Shown here: one piece after another, positions 8,565 through 17,663 of the stretch
How positions within the stretch are numbered: the first letter of the stretch is position 1
Layout of the letters: each line of letters starts with the position of its first letter
Assembly: GCF_003053845.1 (NCBI RefSeq)
Contig: NZ_QAYG01000005.1
Coordinates: 186,001-250,000 of the forward strand
Direction: 5' to 3'
Origin: Breoghania corrubedonensis
GTDB lineage: Bacteria; Pseudomonadota; Alphaproteobacteria; Rhizobiales; Stappiaceae
Length of the DNA stretch: 64,000 nucleotides
The notes under the pieces: generated by a model
Seen by the model: the letters and a program-made list of their open reading frames with translations, nothing else
Databases searched by the model: none
Told to the model about the DNA's origin: nothing
Translations under genes and position numbers: made by a program

Positions 8565-10655
8565 ATGTCCGTAATCGGGGTCAGCGTACCCACCGAAGCC
8601 ATCAAGGAAAGCCGCAGGGATATCGGTTTCGCCGTCGGTATCGTCATCGTCCTGACGATCCTGTTCCTGCCGGTTCCCTCCTTCCTGATCGATGTCGGGC
8701 TGGCGCTTTCGATCGCCTTTTCCGTGCTGATCCTGATGGTTGCGCTGTGGATCCAGAAGCCGCTCGACTTTTCTTCCTTTCCCACCATCCTGCTGCTGGC
8801 GACGATGCTGCGCCTCTCGCTCAACATCGCCACGACGCGGGTGATCCTGGCGCACGGGTTCGAAGGCACGACGGCGGCCGGTTACATCATCAACGGCTTT
8901 TCGAAATTCGTCATGAGCGGCGATTTCGTTATCGGCCTGATCGTCTTCGCGATCCTCGTGATCGTGAACTTCCTCGTCATCACCAAGGGCGCGTCGCGTA
9001 TCGCGGAAGTCGGCGCCCGTTTCACGCTGGACGCCATTCCCGGCAAGCAGATGGCGATCGACGCGGATCTCAATGCCGGGTTGATCAACGAGAAGGAGGC
9101 CCAGCGCCGGCGCTATGAGCTGGAGGAGGAAAGCTCCTTCTTCGGTGCCATGGACGGTGCCTCCAAGTTCGTGCGCGGCGACGCGATCGCCGGCCTGATC
9201 ATCACAGGGGTGAACATCCTTGGCGGCATCGTCATCGGCGTCACGCGCTATGACATGGACGTCTCGTCGGCCGCCGATGTCTTCACCAAGCTGTCGGTCG
9301 GCGACGGCCTCGTCTCGCAGATCCCGGCGCTGATCGTCTCGCTCGCCGCCGGTCTGCTGGTTTCCAAGGGTGGCACGCGGGGGCGGGCGGAAAGCGCGGT
9401 TCTGGGCCAGCTCGGTCACTATCCGCGTGCGCTGTTCGTCGCCTCCGTGCTGATGGCCATTCTCGCTCTGGTGCCGGGCCTGCCGTTCCTTCCCTTCGCG
9501 CTGCTAGGCGCGCTGATGTCCTTCGTCGCCTACACGGTGCCCAAGAAGCTGGCGGAAAAGAAGACGCGTGAGGATGAGGCGGTTAAGGCGGCGGAGACGA
9601 AGAAGAAGCGAGAAAACCGGGATTCGGTGAAGGAGTCGCTGAAGTCGGTCGAGATCGAGCTTTGCCTGGGCAAGCAGATCGCCGTCCAGCTTCTCGCCAA
9701 TCACGGCGAACTCGCCCAGCGCGTGGGGCGGATGCGGCGCAAGTTCGCGGAACAGTTCGGCTTCGTCGTTCCCGACATCCGTGTCTCCGACAGCCTGACA
9801 CTCGATCCCAAGAGCTACCAGATCAAGATCCACGGCACGGTCGTCGCCCAGCACAAGCTGCGCGTGGGCGAATTGCTGGTGATCACGGGCGAGAACGACA
9901 AGCTGACCGTGCCCGGCGACGAGACCCGTGAGCCCGCCTTCGGCATGAAGGCCTTCTGGGTGCCGAGCACCTATGGCGAGGAGGCCAAGCGAAGCGGCCA
10001 CGTGCCGGCCGAAAACGACACCGTCATCCTCACGCATCTGTCGGAAGTCGTGCGCAACAACCTCCCGCAGCTTCTCTCCTACAAGGACATGCGCAATCTG
10101 CTCGACAGGCTGGACCCCGAATACAAGCGCCTGATCGAGGATATCTGCCCCTCCCATATCTCGTATTCGGGCCTTCAGGCGGTGCTGAAGCTGCTGCTGG
10201 CCGAACGTGTTTCCATTCGCAACCTGCACCTGATCCTGGAAGCGGTGGCTGAGATCGTGCCGCACGTGCGCCGCTCCGAACATGTGGTGGAGCATGTGCG
10301 GCTGCGTATCGCCCAGCAGATCTGCGGCGACCTCGCCGCCGGGGAACCGCTGAAGGTGTTGCGGCTGGGCAATCGCTGGGATCTCGCTTTCCATCAGGCG
10401 CTGAAGCGCGACAACAAGGGCGAGGTGACCGAGTTCGACATCGATCCGCAGCTCGTCGAGCAGTTCGGCGCGGAACTCTCCAAGGCCGTGCGCACGCAGA
10501 TGGATCAGGGCAGCAAGTTCGTCGTCGTCGCCGCGCCCGAGGCCCGGCCTTACGTGCGCATGATCGTGGAAAGGATGTTCCCCACGCTGCCGGTGCTGTC
10601 GCATCTCGAAATCGCGCGCGGCGTCGAGGTCACGCCTATCGGCAGCGTGTCGTGA
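8565..10655 (+). CDS. flhA: Flagellar export gate protein FlhA
   Basis: A 696-residue export gate subunit. The N-terminal half has about eight membrane segments. The family's cytoplasmic-loop signature is present ([20 protein letters not shown] near residues 145-165). The C-terminal half from about residue 350 is the cytoplasmic ring domain that docks chaperone-substrate complexes. ATG 8565 has AGAGGAG just upstream, so an in-frame ATG at 8544 is rejected. The stop overlaps the fliR GTG start. Confidence 0.95.
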   Translation: MSVIGVSVPTEAIKESRRDIGFAVGIVIVLTILFLPVPSFLIDVGLALSIAFSVLILMVALWIQKPLDFSSFPTILLLATMLRLSLNIATTRVILAHGFEGTTAAGYIINGFSKFVMSGDFVIGLIVFAILVIVNFLVITKGASRIAEVGARFTLDAIPGKQMAIDADLNAGLINEKEAQRRRYELEEESSFFGAMDGASKFVRGDAIAGLIITGVNILGGIVIGVTRYDMDVSSAADVFTKLSVGDGLVSQIPALIVSLAAGLLVSKGGTRGRAESAVLGQLGHYPRALFVASVLMAILALVPGLPFLPFALLGALMSFVAYTVPKKLAEKKTREDEAVKAAETKKKRENRDSVKESLKSVEIELCLGKQIAVQLLANHGELAQRVGRMRRKFAEQFGFVVPDIRVSDSLTLDPKSYQIKIHGTVVAQHKLRVGELLVITGENDKLTVPGDETREPAFGMKAFWVPSTYGEEAKRSGHVPAENDTVILTHLSEVVRNNLPQLLSYKDMRNLLDRLDPEYKRLIEDICPSHISYSGLQAVLKLLLAERVSIRNLHLILEAVAEIVPHVRRSEHVVEHVRLRIAQQICGDLAAGEPLKVLRLGNRWDLAFHQALKRDNKGEVTEFDIDPQLVEQFGAELSKAVRTQMDQGSKFVVVAAPEARPYVRMIVERMFPTLPVLSHLEIARGVEVTPIGSVS

Positions 10656-11422
10656 GCGGGCTTCTCGTCGCCGCGATCGGGCCGGAAATGGTTCTGGCGA
10701 CGTTTCTGCTGTTTTGCAGGATCGGCGCGTGCATGCTGGTCATTCCGGGCTTTTCCAGCGACCGCGTGGCGATGCGCATCCGGCTCTTGATGGCGGTTGC
10801 CTCGACCTTCGCCATGGCGCCGATGCTGCTGCCGATCATGCGCCAGGCGATGCCCGACCTCGGCCCCGCGACCACCGTGCGGCTGATCGCGGGCGAGCTC
10901 TATATCGGATTGCTGATCGGGCTGATGGGGCGGGCCTTCATCGCCGCGCTCGAGATGATCGGCACGTTGATGTCGATGGCGATCGGCATGAACAACATTC
11001 CCGGCGTGCCGGTCGGGGGAGGGGAAACCATGCCCCCTCTGGCAAGCCTGCTGTCGGTTACCGCAACGGCGATGATCTTCATCACCGACCAGCACCAGGA
11101 AGTGTTTCGCGGTCTCGCGCAATCCTACATGCGGCTGCCGCCGAGCCTCGCCATCCAGCCGCTGGAGGGACTGGAGCAATTCGCCGACCAGCTCTCCGTC
11201 GCGTTCTTCCTGGCGCTCAGGATCGGCAGTCCCTTCATCGTCTATTCCGTGGCCGTGAACTTCGCGATCGGCATCACCAACCGCCTGACGCCGCAGATCC
11301 CTGTCTACTTCATCTCCATGCCGCTCATCATCATCGGCGGCCTCTATTTCCTCTTCGTCGTCATTTCCGACTTCATGAGGATCTTCCTCGACGGCTACTT
11401 CTCATGGCTTCAATACGGGTAG
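10652..11422 (+). CDS. fliR: Flagellar export apparatus membrane protein FliR
   Basis: A 256-residue, strongly hydrophobic protein with about six membrane helices and FliR-like segments ([40 protein letters not shown]). It is a component of the FliPQR export gate. The start is GTG 10652, overlapping the flhA stop by four bases (GTGA). fliP is not in this window. Confidence 0.92.
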   Translation: MSGLLVAAIGPEMVLATFLLFCRIGACMLVIPGFSSDRVAMRIRLLMAVASTFAMAPMLLPIMRQAMPDLGPATTVRLIAGELYIGLLIGLMGRAFIAALEMIGTLMSMAIGMNNIPGVPVGGGETMPPLASLLSVTATAMIFITDQHQEVFRGLAQSYMRLPPSLAIQPLEGLEQFADQLSVAFFLALRIGSPFIVYSVAVNFAIGITNRLTPQIPVYFISMPLIIIGGLYFLFVVISDFMRIFLDGYFSWLQYG

Positions 11423-11428
11423 AGCGCG

Positions 11429-11860
11429 ATGTCCGACCGACTTCGACAGATCAACCGCATTCTCAAGCTGCAAAACCAGCTCCACCAGCTTTCGGAGTGG
11501 ATGCTGGTATCCCTCGACCGCAAGAACCAGACCCTGATGGAAAACCAGGAACGGGTGCTGGTGTCGTTGTCGGGGGGAGACCTGGCGCTGCACGACCGTT
11601 TCATCCGCAACGCCTCGCGCAGACTGAAGACGATCGCCGCCGAACAGAGCCAGGTGATCGCCGCGCGCCAGAGCGTCGAGGAGGGGCTCCAGCGTCAGGA
11701 ACGGATGATGGAGGTGACCAGGCGCCAGCTCGGCCGCGTGGAGAAGGATGCGCGCGCGGCGGAGGAGAAGCAGCAGCTCACCCTCGTCATCGACTCCGTC
11801 CTTACCAAACGTGAGGCAAGCCTCGCACAAGCGCCCGCGGCTAAGTTGAAACACAAGTAA
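11429..11860 (+). CDS. FliJ-like coiled-coil flagellar protein
   Basis: A 143-residue, highly charged, almost entirely helical protein (heptad pattern from about residue 5 to 125; for example QVIAARQSVEEGLQRQERMM). Size, coiled-coil nature and place between fliR and the FlgJ-like gene suggest a FliJ-type export chaperone or ATPase stalk protein, a function otherwise missing from the window. FliJ sequences diverge strongly, so this is inference from form and context. It starts 6 bp after fliR. Confidence 0.55.
   Translation: MSDRLRQINRILKLQNQLHQLSEWMLVSLDRKNQTLMENQERVLVSLSGGDLALHDRFIRNASRRLKTIAAEQSQVIAARQSVEEGLQRQERMMEVTRRQLGRVEKDARAAEEKQQLTLVIDSVLTKREASLAQAPAAKLKHK
11817..11836 (+). promoter_or_regulatory. 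Possible third copy of the flagellar promoter-like motif
   Basis: CAAGCCTCGCACAAG at the end of the FliJ-like gene matches the flgE-upstream motif at 14 of its first 15 bases; the 3' part of the motif is not kept. The aligned element ends 47 bases before the FlgJ-like start, the same as for flhA. It overlaps coding sequence, so chance similarity is possible. Confidence 0.3.
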
Positions 11861-11883
11861 GCCCGTCATCTGGAGATAGGACG

Positions 11884-12351
11884 ATGGCGATTTCGCCTCC
11901 CAGCGATCTGATACTGGACGTCGCCAAGGCGGCGGATCCGGAAAAGCTCAAACTCGCATCCGCGAAGCTGCAATCCCTCACCAGCGCCTCCGCCACCGCG
12001 ATGCGCGGTGCCGATGGCCCGGGCTTCGGCGACACCTATGACACCCTGGCCGGCAAGGGAGGGTACGGTTCCTCCATCGACGCCCAGCGCGTGGGCATGC
12101 ACAGCCGCACTGCGGTCGCCAGTGCCAGCACTGGAGCCTTCACGGCGAACCAGCGGTTCGAGGCCCTGATACTCCAGCAGTTCATCGAGACGATGATGCC
12201 GGATGACGCGGAAGAAGTGTTCGGCAAGGGCACGGCCGGCTCGATCTGGAAATCGATGATGGCGGAGCAGATCGGCAAGCAGGTCGTCGCATCCGGCGGT
12301 GTCGGTATCGCGGACATGCTTCAGCGCTCCATGGCGCTGCGCAACGGTTGA
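11884..12351 (+). CDS. FlgJ-like rod-binding protein (no muramidase domain)
   Basis: A 155-residue protein whose second half matches the rod-binding (FlgJ N-terminal) domain: FEALILQQFIETMMPDDAEE, then AGSIWKSMMAEQIGKQV. FlgJ caps and helps assemble the rod in the periplasm. In gamma-proteobacteria it is fused to a peptidoglycan hydrolase; here the hydrolase is a separate gene at 2069. It starts 23 bp after the FliJ-like gene. Confidence 0.75.
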   Translation: MAISPPSDLILDVAKAADPEKLKLASAKLQSLTSASATAMRGADGPGFGDTYDTLAGKGGYGSSIDAQRVGMHSRTAVASASTGAFTANQRFEALILQQFIETMMPDDAEEVFGKGTAGSIWKSMMAEQIGKQVVASGGVGIADMLQRSMALRNG

Positions 12352-12467
12352 CAAATTCCCGCCGGCCGCCATTCGGCGGAACTCTCCGGCATTTCGACAT
12401 TACCAGCGGTCGTTCGTTTCTTGATCACGGGCCGCAAACGGTACGCTTACAAAAAGGTCTGGTCTCG

Positions 12468-12878
12468 ATGGAGAACCTTCCGGCAGAATCCTCTCTTCCG
12501 CAGCCCCCGCAACATGCTCCTTCGGCAAACAGCCGCCAGGCCTTGTTCGTCGCCATAGAGCGCGCGAACGATGCCGTCGTCGCTGAGACCCGGGCACTGC
12601 GCAAGCGGGCGGGGGTCGATCTGCGCGATTTCGAACGGCGCAAGAGCCAGGCGTTGCTGGACCTGACCCGGGCCGGCCGCAATCTCGGCGAAGGCCCGGC
12701 GGATGCCGCGCTTGTCGAGCACCTGCGCAAGCTGCGCGCGAGTCTCGATGACAACATGAAACTGCTGTCGACCCACCTGCGGGCGGTGCGCGAGATCTCC
12801 GAACTGATTTCGCGTTCGCTGATCGAGGCGGAATCCGACGGCACCTATTCGCGCCAGTTTGGCGCGGGCCAGGCCTGA
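12468..12878 (+). CDS. FlgN-like export chaperone
   Basis: A 136-residue helical protein with a FlgN-type C-terminal half (LRKLRASLDDNMKLLSTHLR, ending near DGTYSRQFG). FlgN chaperones keep FlgK and FlgL unfolded for export, matching those genes upstream. The frame opens at 12348, but ATG 12468 with AAGG about ten bases upstream gives the usual FlgN length. The call is from pattern and context. Confidence 0.5.
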   Translation: MENLPAESSLPQPPQHAPSANSRQALFVAIERANDAVVAETRALRKRAGVDLRDFERRKSQALLDLTRAGRNLGEGPADAALVEHLRKLRASLDDNMKLLSTHLRAVREISELISRSLIEAESDGTYSRQFGAGQA

Positions 12879-12880
12879 TC

Positions 12881-13336
12881 ATGCTCAAGGTGCTTGCAAC
12901 CGGGATCTGGATAGCGGCCGTCACGGCGGGCTCGAGCTATGGCGCGGTCTACTGGATGACCCACATGCAGGGGCGCGATCCGGCGGCTGCCGTGCTGGAG
13001 GGGCTCGACTACGAAAAGACGCGGCCGATCAACGTGCCGGTAATCGAGGATGGACGGCTTCAGGGGTACGTGGTGGCGCAATTCGTCTTTACCGCCGATG
13101 CCGCCGCGCTCGCCCGTCTGCCGGTGCCGCCTCATCCCTTCATCGTCGATGAGGCGTTCCGGCTGATCTACGAAGACCGCTCGCTCGATTTCAAGCATCT
13201 GGAACGCTACGACCTCGAGACCCTGAAGACGCAGATCCGCGACCGGGTCAACGCGCGGATGAAGGGACCCTTCATTCATGAGGTTCTGGTGGAGGAGTTC
13301 AACTATTTCTCAAAAGACGACGTCGTTTCGCACTGA
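12881..13336 (+). CDS. Membrane-anchored protein, FliL-like fold suspected
   Basis: A 151-residue protein with an N-terminal signal anchor (about residues 4-26) and a compact extracytoplasmic domain. The C-terminal pattern (LKTQIRDRVNARMKG, then HEVLVEEFNYFSKDDV) resembles the end of FliL, the stator-associated basal-body protein. The usual FliL middle motifs are weak, so an uncharacterised flagellar membrane protein is the alternative. It starts 2 bp after the FlgN-like gene and closes the + strand run. Confidence 0.4.
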   Translation: MLKVLATGIWIAAVTAGSSYGAVYWMTHMQGRDPAAAVLEGLDYEKTRPINVPVIEDGRLQGYVVAQFVFTADAAALARLPVPPHPFIVDEAFRLIYEDRSLDFKHLERYDLETLKTQIRDRVNARMKGPFIHEVLVEEFNYFSKDDVVSH

Positions 13337-13852
13337 GCCGGAAGGGAGTTCTCTCTCCTGCGGTGAAGTGCCTTTCCCGGACTGACAGCCCTGCCCGGGC
13401 GATCGAGGCCGGCACCGAAGTCCGACGTTCTGCTTCGGTGCGGTTATCGCCTCACCTCGACCGTTGCCCCAACCAGGCGGCGGTCTTTTTTCGTGCGGGG
13501 TGGCCCCGTGCGGAGGAACACCGTGCAGCGCCTCGCAACCGCGGACGCTCTCTAATGACGTGCAGGAGGAGGGGCCGAAAACCCGCTTCTCAGGAACCCG
13601 CTCCGCCATATCGCCTGTGCGATGTCAAAGGCGCTGCTCCATGTGGGCGGGCCACCGCCTTCCTGCATATGGCCTTCCTGTCCTTCCGCACACCGATGAA
13701 ACGCGAGCCATCCGGCACGCGGCCATAGGCGCAAGGCGGGGAAAACAAGGCCGCGGGAAACCCAGGGCGCGGGAGCGTCGTCCCGCATGCGCGGCCTGGC
13801 GCTGCCGGAACGGGGCCGTACGCCGGCCTGTCCGTTCGTGCCGGCAAAGCGA
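13337..13852. other. Intergenic region between convergent flagellar units; inverted repeat at 13412-13441
   Basis: This gap separates the + strand run ending at 13336 from the - strand run ending at 13853. A 9-bp perfect inverted repeat (GCACCGAAG / CTTCGGTGC, 12-base loop) sits at 13412-13441. It may terminate one or both transcripts, but no U-run follows on either strand. Several open frames cross the rest, but they lack plausible starts and look like high-GC noise. No gene is supported. Confidence 0.5.
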
Positions 13853-14326
13853 CTACTGGAATTCGCGGCTCTTGGCGCGTGGCGCGGGCAGACGGGCGTC
13901 CTTGAGCGCATTGACCAGCTGTTCGGTATTGCGATCGGGATCGGCCGCCGGCTCCAGAAATTCGATGTGGTACATGTCGACGCCCGCGCACAGGGCGGAC
14001 AGCGACAGGCCGAAATAGACCCACACGCCGTTGTGGCGGAATTCCAGATCGAGATTGACCGTCGGCGTGGATCCCCAATGGAGGTCGACATTCGCCGCCG
14101 AGCCGTAGCGCAACGTGTCGTTCTTGAAATAGAGTTCAACCGAAGAGCGCACCAGATCGTTGATGTTCCCATGCTTGCCAGCAAGCACATTGAATATCAG
14201 GTCTGTCACGTCGATGAGACGCAGTTCGGCCGCGATATCCTGGATCGCGTGCGCAAGGATCTGCTCGCGCTTGCCGCTGCTATCACTGGTACAGCGTGGC
14301 GTGGGACTCACTCCAACATGTTGCAT
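13853..14326 (-). CDS. Conserved-looking unknown protein coupled to flhB
   Basis: A 157-residue soluble protein I cannot assign. It has no clear signal peptide or membrane helix. The N-terminal third is helical (QILAHAIQDIAAELRLIDVT), the middle looks beta-rich (VNLDLEFRHNGVWVYFGLSL), and the C-terminus is charged. ATG 14326 overlaps the flhB stop (TGATG); a GTG at 14329 is an alternative start. Coupling to flhB makes a flagellar role likely. Confidence 0.6.
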   Translation of the reverse strand: MQHVGVSPTPRCTSDSSGKREQILAHAIQDIAAELRLIDVTDLIFNVLAGKHGNINDLVRSSVELYFKNDTLRYGSAANVDLHWGSTPTVNLDLEFRHNGVWVYFGLSLSALCAGVDMYHIEFLEPAADPDRNTEQLVNALKDARLPAPRAKSREFQ

Positions 14327-15402
14327 CACACGACCATGTCATTGTCGCGCGAGTAGACATAATAGATCACCTCAGCGACTGCACGATAAAATTGCGGCGG
14401 GATCATCCGGTCGATTTCGACGGCGGGGTACAGCGCGCGCGCGAGTTCCTTGTTCTCGATCACGGGGATCTGGTTGTCCTCGGCGATCTGACGGATCTTC
14501 AGCGCGATCAGGTCCTGGCCCTTGGCGACAACCATCGGCGCGGCATCCTCGTCGCGCTCGTAGCGAAGCGCCACGGCGAAGTGGGTCGGGTTGGCGATGA
14601 CGAGCGTCGCCTTGGGGATCGCTGCCATCATCCGGTTGCGGGCACGGTCACGCGCGAGCGAGCGCATGCGCGCCTTGACAAGCGGATCGCCCTCCATCTG
14701 CTTGTGTTCGTCCTTGATGTCGCGCCGGCTCATGCGGAGCTTTCGCCGCCAGTTGGTGCGCGCCCACACGAGATCGGCGGCGACCAGAATGATGGTGGCG
14801 ATGGCGACCCCCGACAACAGCCTCATGGCCAGGCGGAGGATCGTTTCCGGAAGGTCACTGGGGTCGGTGAACATGGCATTCACCAGGATGTTCTGATCGG
14901 AACGCAGCAGCACGAGTGCGACCACGGCGATGGTTGTGAACTTGAAGAGCGCCTTGAGGAATTCGACGAGACCTTCCACGCCGAAGATCCGTTTCCAGCC
15001 CTTGGAAAGCGAGAGGCGGGAGAGGTCCGGCTTGATCCGTTCGGCGACGACGCGCGGGGCGTTCTGGAACCATGCCGCGGCAAGCCCTCCGACCATGAGA
15101 ATGGCGACGATGGGGATGAGGAACCGTCCCACTTCAAGCCCGACAACGCGGGTAAGCATGATCGCATCGGCGCCGTTTCCAAGCTGCATTCCCTCCGCGT
15201 CGTCGATGAACCTGGCAAGTGCCTGCGACAGTCTTTGCGCGCCCGAAACCGTCGCAAAGCTTCCGATCAGCAGGATAGCCAGAAAGGAGACGAGAACCGA
15301 TGCCTCCTTTGAAACCGGGACATTTCCCTTCTCGATGGCATCGCTGATCTTCTTTTCTGTCGGCTCCTCGGTTTTTGAATCGTCGTCCTGTGAATCCGAC
15401 AT
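14326..15402 (-). CDS. flhB: Flagellar export switch protein FlhB
   Basis: A 358-residue protein with four membrane segments in the N-terminal two-thirds and a cytoplasmic domain carrying the NPTH autocleavage motif (in VIANPTHFAVALRYE). Cleavage between Asn and Pro switches export from hook to filament substrates, with FliK (850) as the sensor. The charged start (SDSQDDDSKTEEPTEKKI) is typical. It is the next-to-last gene of the - strand motA-fliM-fliN-fliG-flhB series; 165 bp separate it from fliG. Confidence 0.95.
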   Translation of the reverse strand: MSDSQDDDSKTEEPTEKKISDAIEKGNVPVSKEASVLVSFLAILLIGSFATVSGAQRLSQALARFIDDAEGMQLGNGADAIMLTRVVGLEVGRFLIPIVAILMVGGLAAAWFQNAPRVVAERIKPDLSRLSLSKGWKRIFGVEGLVEFLKALFKFTTIAVVALVLLRSDQNILVNAMFTDPSDLPETILRLAMRLLSGVAIATIILVAADLVWARTNWRRKLRMSRRDIKDEHKQMEGDPLVKARMRSLARDRARNRMMAAIPKATLVIANPTHFAVALRYERDEDAAPMVVAKGQDLIALKIRQIAEDNQIPVIENKELARALYPAVEIDRMIPPQFYRAVAEVIYYVYSRDNDMVV

Positions 15403-15567
15403 TGCCGTTCCTGCCTGACGCTGGCACGCCGAAGCGGCCGGAGACGTGCCCTGTTGGAAATCGCAAAGGCCTTGTGAAACCGCCCCATGCGTACCCGCAC
15501 GAAGCGCACCCTATTGCTTCGCCGCGTCGAACGGGGACCCGTGCGGGCCCACCGCCGGCGCGGGCGA

Positions 15568-16602
15568 TCAACTGAAATAGGTGCTTTCGTCCTGCTTGGG
15601 ATTGAGCTCGATCTCGCCCCGCCCGGCCATTTCCAGGGCGAGGTCGGTGATCGCGCGGCGCGCTTCCAGCACATCGCGCTGGGAAGCCGGTTCGCCGGAA
15701 TTGAGCTCGAATTCCACAATGCGCCGCATGCGCGAGGTCAGCGACGACAGGATCACCTCCCGGAACTGCGCCGTGGTGCCCTTGAGCGCCATGACGATGC
15801 TGTCGGTGGAGATTTGGTCGAAGATCGCCATGCGGGTGCGGGCGTTCAGGTTGGTGATATCGTCGAAGGTGAAAAGCAGCCCCTTCAGCAGCTCCGCCGA
15901 CTTCGGGCGTTCCTCGTTGAGGTTTTCCAGCGCTTCCTCCATGTGGTCGCGCTCCATCTTGTTGAGGATGTCCGCCATGCGGGCGAAGCTGTCGGCCTCC
16001 ATCGATCCCGAAAGGTTCAGCATGAAGTCCTCGTGCAGGGTCTTCTCCACGTCGCGCATGATCTCCTGCACGATCGGCTTGATCGACAGCATGCGGCGCA
16101 TGAGCTGGTTGCGTAAGGGGCCGGGCATCTGGCCCAGCACCTTGGCCGCGCTCGCCGGCCGGATCTTCGACAGGATCAGCGCCGCGGTCTGCGGGTGCTC
16201 CTTGGCGAGATAGTTGGCGAGTACCGTTTCCGACACGGTCGCGATCCGGTCCCAAATCGAGCGATTGGAATTGCCCAGCACGTCGGCCATGATCTCGGAG
16301 ACCGCATCCTCGGACAGCACGCCGTCGAGCATCTTCTCCACTTCGCCAGCAGTCCCGAAAAGGCTGGCGCCATTGGCGAACTGACTCAGGAACTCATCCG
16401 CGATCTCGTCGAGCTCGGCCGAACTGACGGCCCCGAGCTGAGCGGCGTTCAGCGTGATGAGCCGGATCTCCTCCTGGTCGAAGTGTCTGAGGAGACGGCC
16501 GGCGTTTGTCTTTCCCATCGCCAGCAGCAGCGCCGCCACCTTCTGGATGCCGCGCAGCGGCTTCGGCCTGCGCTGAGGTTCGATGCTCACATTGGCATTC
16601 AT
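15568..16602 (-). CDS. fliG: Flagellar motor switch protein FliG
   Basis: A 344-residue rotor protein with all three FliG domains: N-terminal (LRGIQKVAALLLAMGKTNAG), middle with the EHPQTAALIL motif near residue 135, and the C-terminal domain whose charged helix contacts MotA (REVILSSLTSRMRRIVEFEL). It sits 48 bp after fliN on the - strand. Length is normal. Confidence 0.95.
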   Translation of the reverse strand: MNANVSIEPQRRPKPLRGIQKVAALLLAMGKTNAGRLLRHFDQEEIRLITLNAAQLGAVSSAELDEIADEFLSQFANGASLFGTAGEVEKMLDGVLSEDAVSEIMADVLGNSNRSIWDRIATVSETVLANYLAKEHPQTAALILSKIRPASAAKVLGQMPGPLRNQLMRRMLSIKPIVQEIMRDVEKTLHEDFMLNLSGSMEADSFARMADILNKMERDHMEEALENLNEERPKSAELLKGLLFTFDDITNLNARTRMAIFDQISTDSIVMALKGTTAQFREVILSSLTSRMRRIVEFELNSGEPASQRDVLEARRAITDLALEMAGRGEIELNPKQDESTYFS

Positions 16603-16650
16603 CTGCGTTCATCCGTTATTGCTCGGGCGTTATCGCTCGGGTCGCGCAAC

Positions 16651-17058
16651 TCAGGCTTCGAGCGCGCCGGCCTGGTTTCCGATGATTTCGGTCAGCGAAA
16701 CGCCGAACCGCGAATTGTCGTCTTCCACGACCACGACCTCGCCACGGGCGACGACGCGGCCGTTGACGACGATGTCGACGGGCTCTCCGACACGGTGGTT
16801 GAGCGGGATGACCGAGCCACGGCCGAGCTTCAGCAGGTTCGCGACCAGCATGGAGGCGGAACCGAGCACCACCTGCACATCGACGGGGATGCCGAGAATG
16901 GTATCCAGGTTGCGCTTCTCCTCATCGTCCGCATCGTCGTGCATCGCGTGCTTGGAGACGTGAGGGGCGTCGGAGGTCCCGAAATCGTGCATTTTCGCTG
17001 CCATCGTGTTGTCGTCGCCATCTTCGTGGCCAATGCCGAAATCGTTGATATCACTCAT
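16651..17058 (-). CDS. fliN: Flagellar motor switch protein FliN
   Basis: A 135-residue switch protein. The C-terminal half is the SpoA/FliN domain (LDTILGIPVDVQVVLGSASM; VARGEVVVVEDDNSRFGVSL). The N-terminal 60 residues are an Asp/His-rich extension. ATG 17058 has AAGGA nine bases upstream and overlaps the preceding gene's stop by four bases, which rules out a longer upstream start. Confidence 0.93.
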   Translation of the reverse strand: MSDINDFGIGHEDGDDNTMAAKMHDFGTSDAPHVSKHAMHDDADDEEKRNLDTILGIPVDVQVVLGSASMLVANLLKLGRGSVIPLNHRVGEPVDIVVNGRVVARGEVVVVEDDNSRFGVSLTEIIGNQAGALEA

Positions 17059-17663
17059 TTCGCAGTATCCTTCTCGCCTACACAAACGGACCGGAACGAG
17101 CCCGCATAGGTGCTGTCATCGATGCGCTGGACGCGCATGTCTGTGGAATTGGCGGTCGCGAATGCCTGGGCATCGACCGCAAGCCGGTTGCCCTTGCTCG
17201 TGTAAAGGCGCGCCTTGTCGCGACCCGCGCGATCGCGGTCGACCGTTTCCTGGCTCGTCTTTTCGCTTCCGGCCTTGCGCTCTCCCGTCGCATCCTCGGC
17301 GTTCTGCTCCTTGCAGTGGCCCTTGCACTGCCTTTCGCGCTCGGCCTGAAGCGCACGCATCTCCGAACGCAGCGCCGCCTGGTGCTTGCGGGCATCGCGC
17401 ATCAATGTCTCGATGTCGGCGATGATGCCGCGCGCATCGTCCATGCGGGAGCCCAGCGCATTGAGGACCTGGGCGCCGCGCACGTTGATCTCCTGAATCG
17501 AGACCTCGATGCCGTCGAGCGCCAGCGTGGTCTGATCGAAGATCCGCTGGTAGTCGGCGTGATAGCCGCCCAGCCGCTTCAACTCGCGATACATCGCGAT
17601 CATCTTGACGCTGGTGATCACGAGCGCGACCATCAGCGCGGCGTCAACGAGATAGGAGATCAT
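17055..17663 (-). CDS. Unknown membrane-anchored coiled-coil protein between fliM and fliN (DUF6468-like)
   Basis: A 202-residue protein with one N-terminal membrane helix (about residues 3-22), a helical segment (EMRALQAERERQCKGHC) and a polar C-terminal region. It fits the uncharacterised DUF6468-type proteins of alphaproteobacterial flagellar clusters; that family name is from memory and tentative. It overlaps fliM by 20 bp and fliN by 4 bp, so all three are co-translated. A role near the switch or stator is inferred from position. Confidence 0.6.
   Translation of the reverse strand: MISYLVDAALMVALVITSVKMIAMYRELKRLGGYHADYQRIFDQTTLALDGIEVSIQEINVRGAQVLNALGSRMDDARGIIADIETLMRDARKHQAALRSEMRALQAERERQCKGHCKEQNAEDATGERKAGSEKTSQETVDRDRAGRDKARLYTSKGNRLAVDAQAFATANSTDMRVQRIDDSTYAGSFRSVCVGEKDTAK

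Noticed and set aside
13464-14190. Several + and - strand frames around 13.5-14.2 kb
   Set aside because: Arg/Pro-rich composition typical of chance frames in GC-rich DNA; the - strand gene 13853-14326, coupled to flhB, explains the coding signal.
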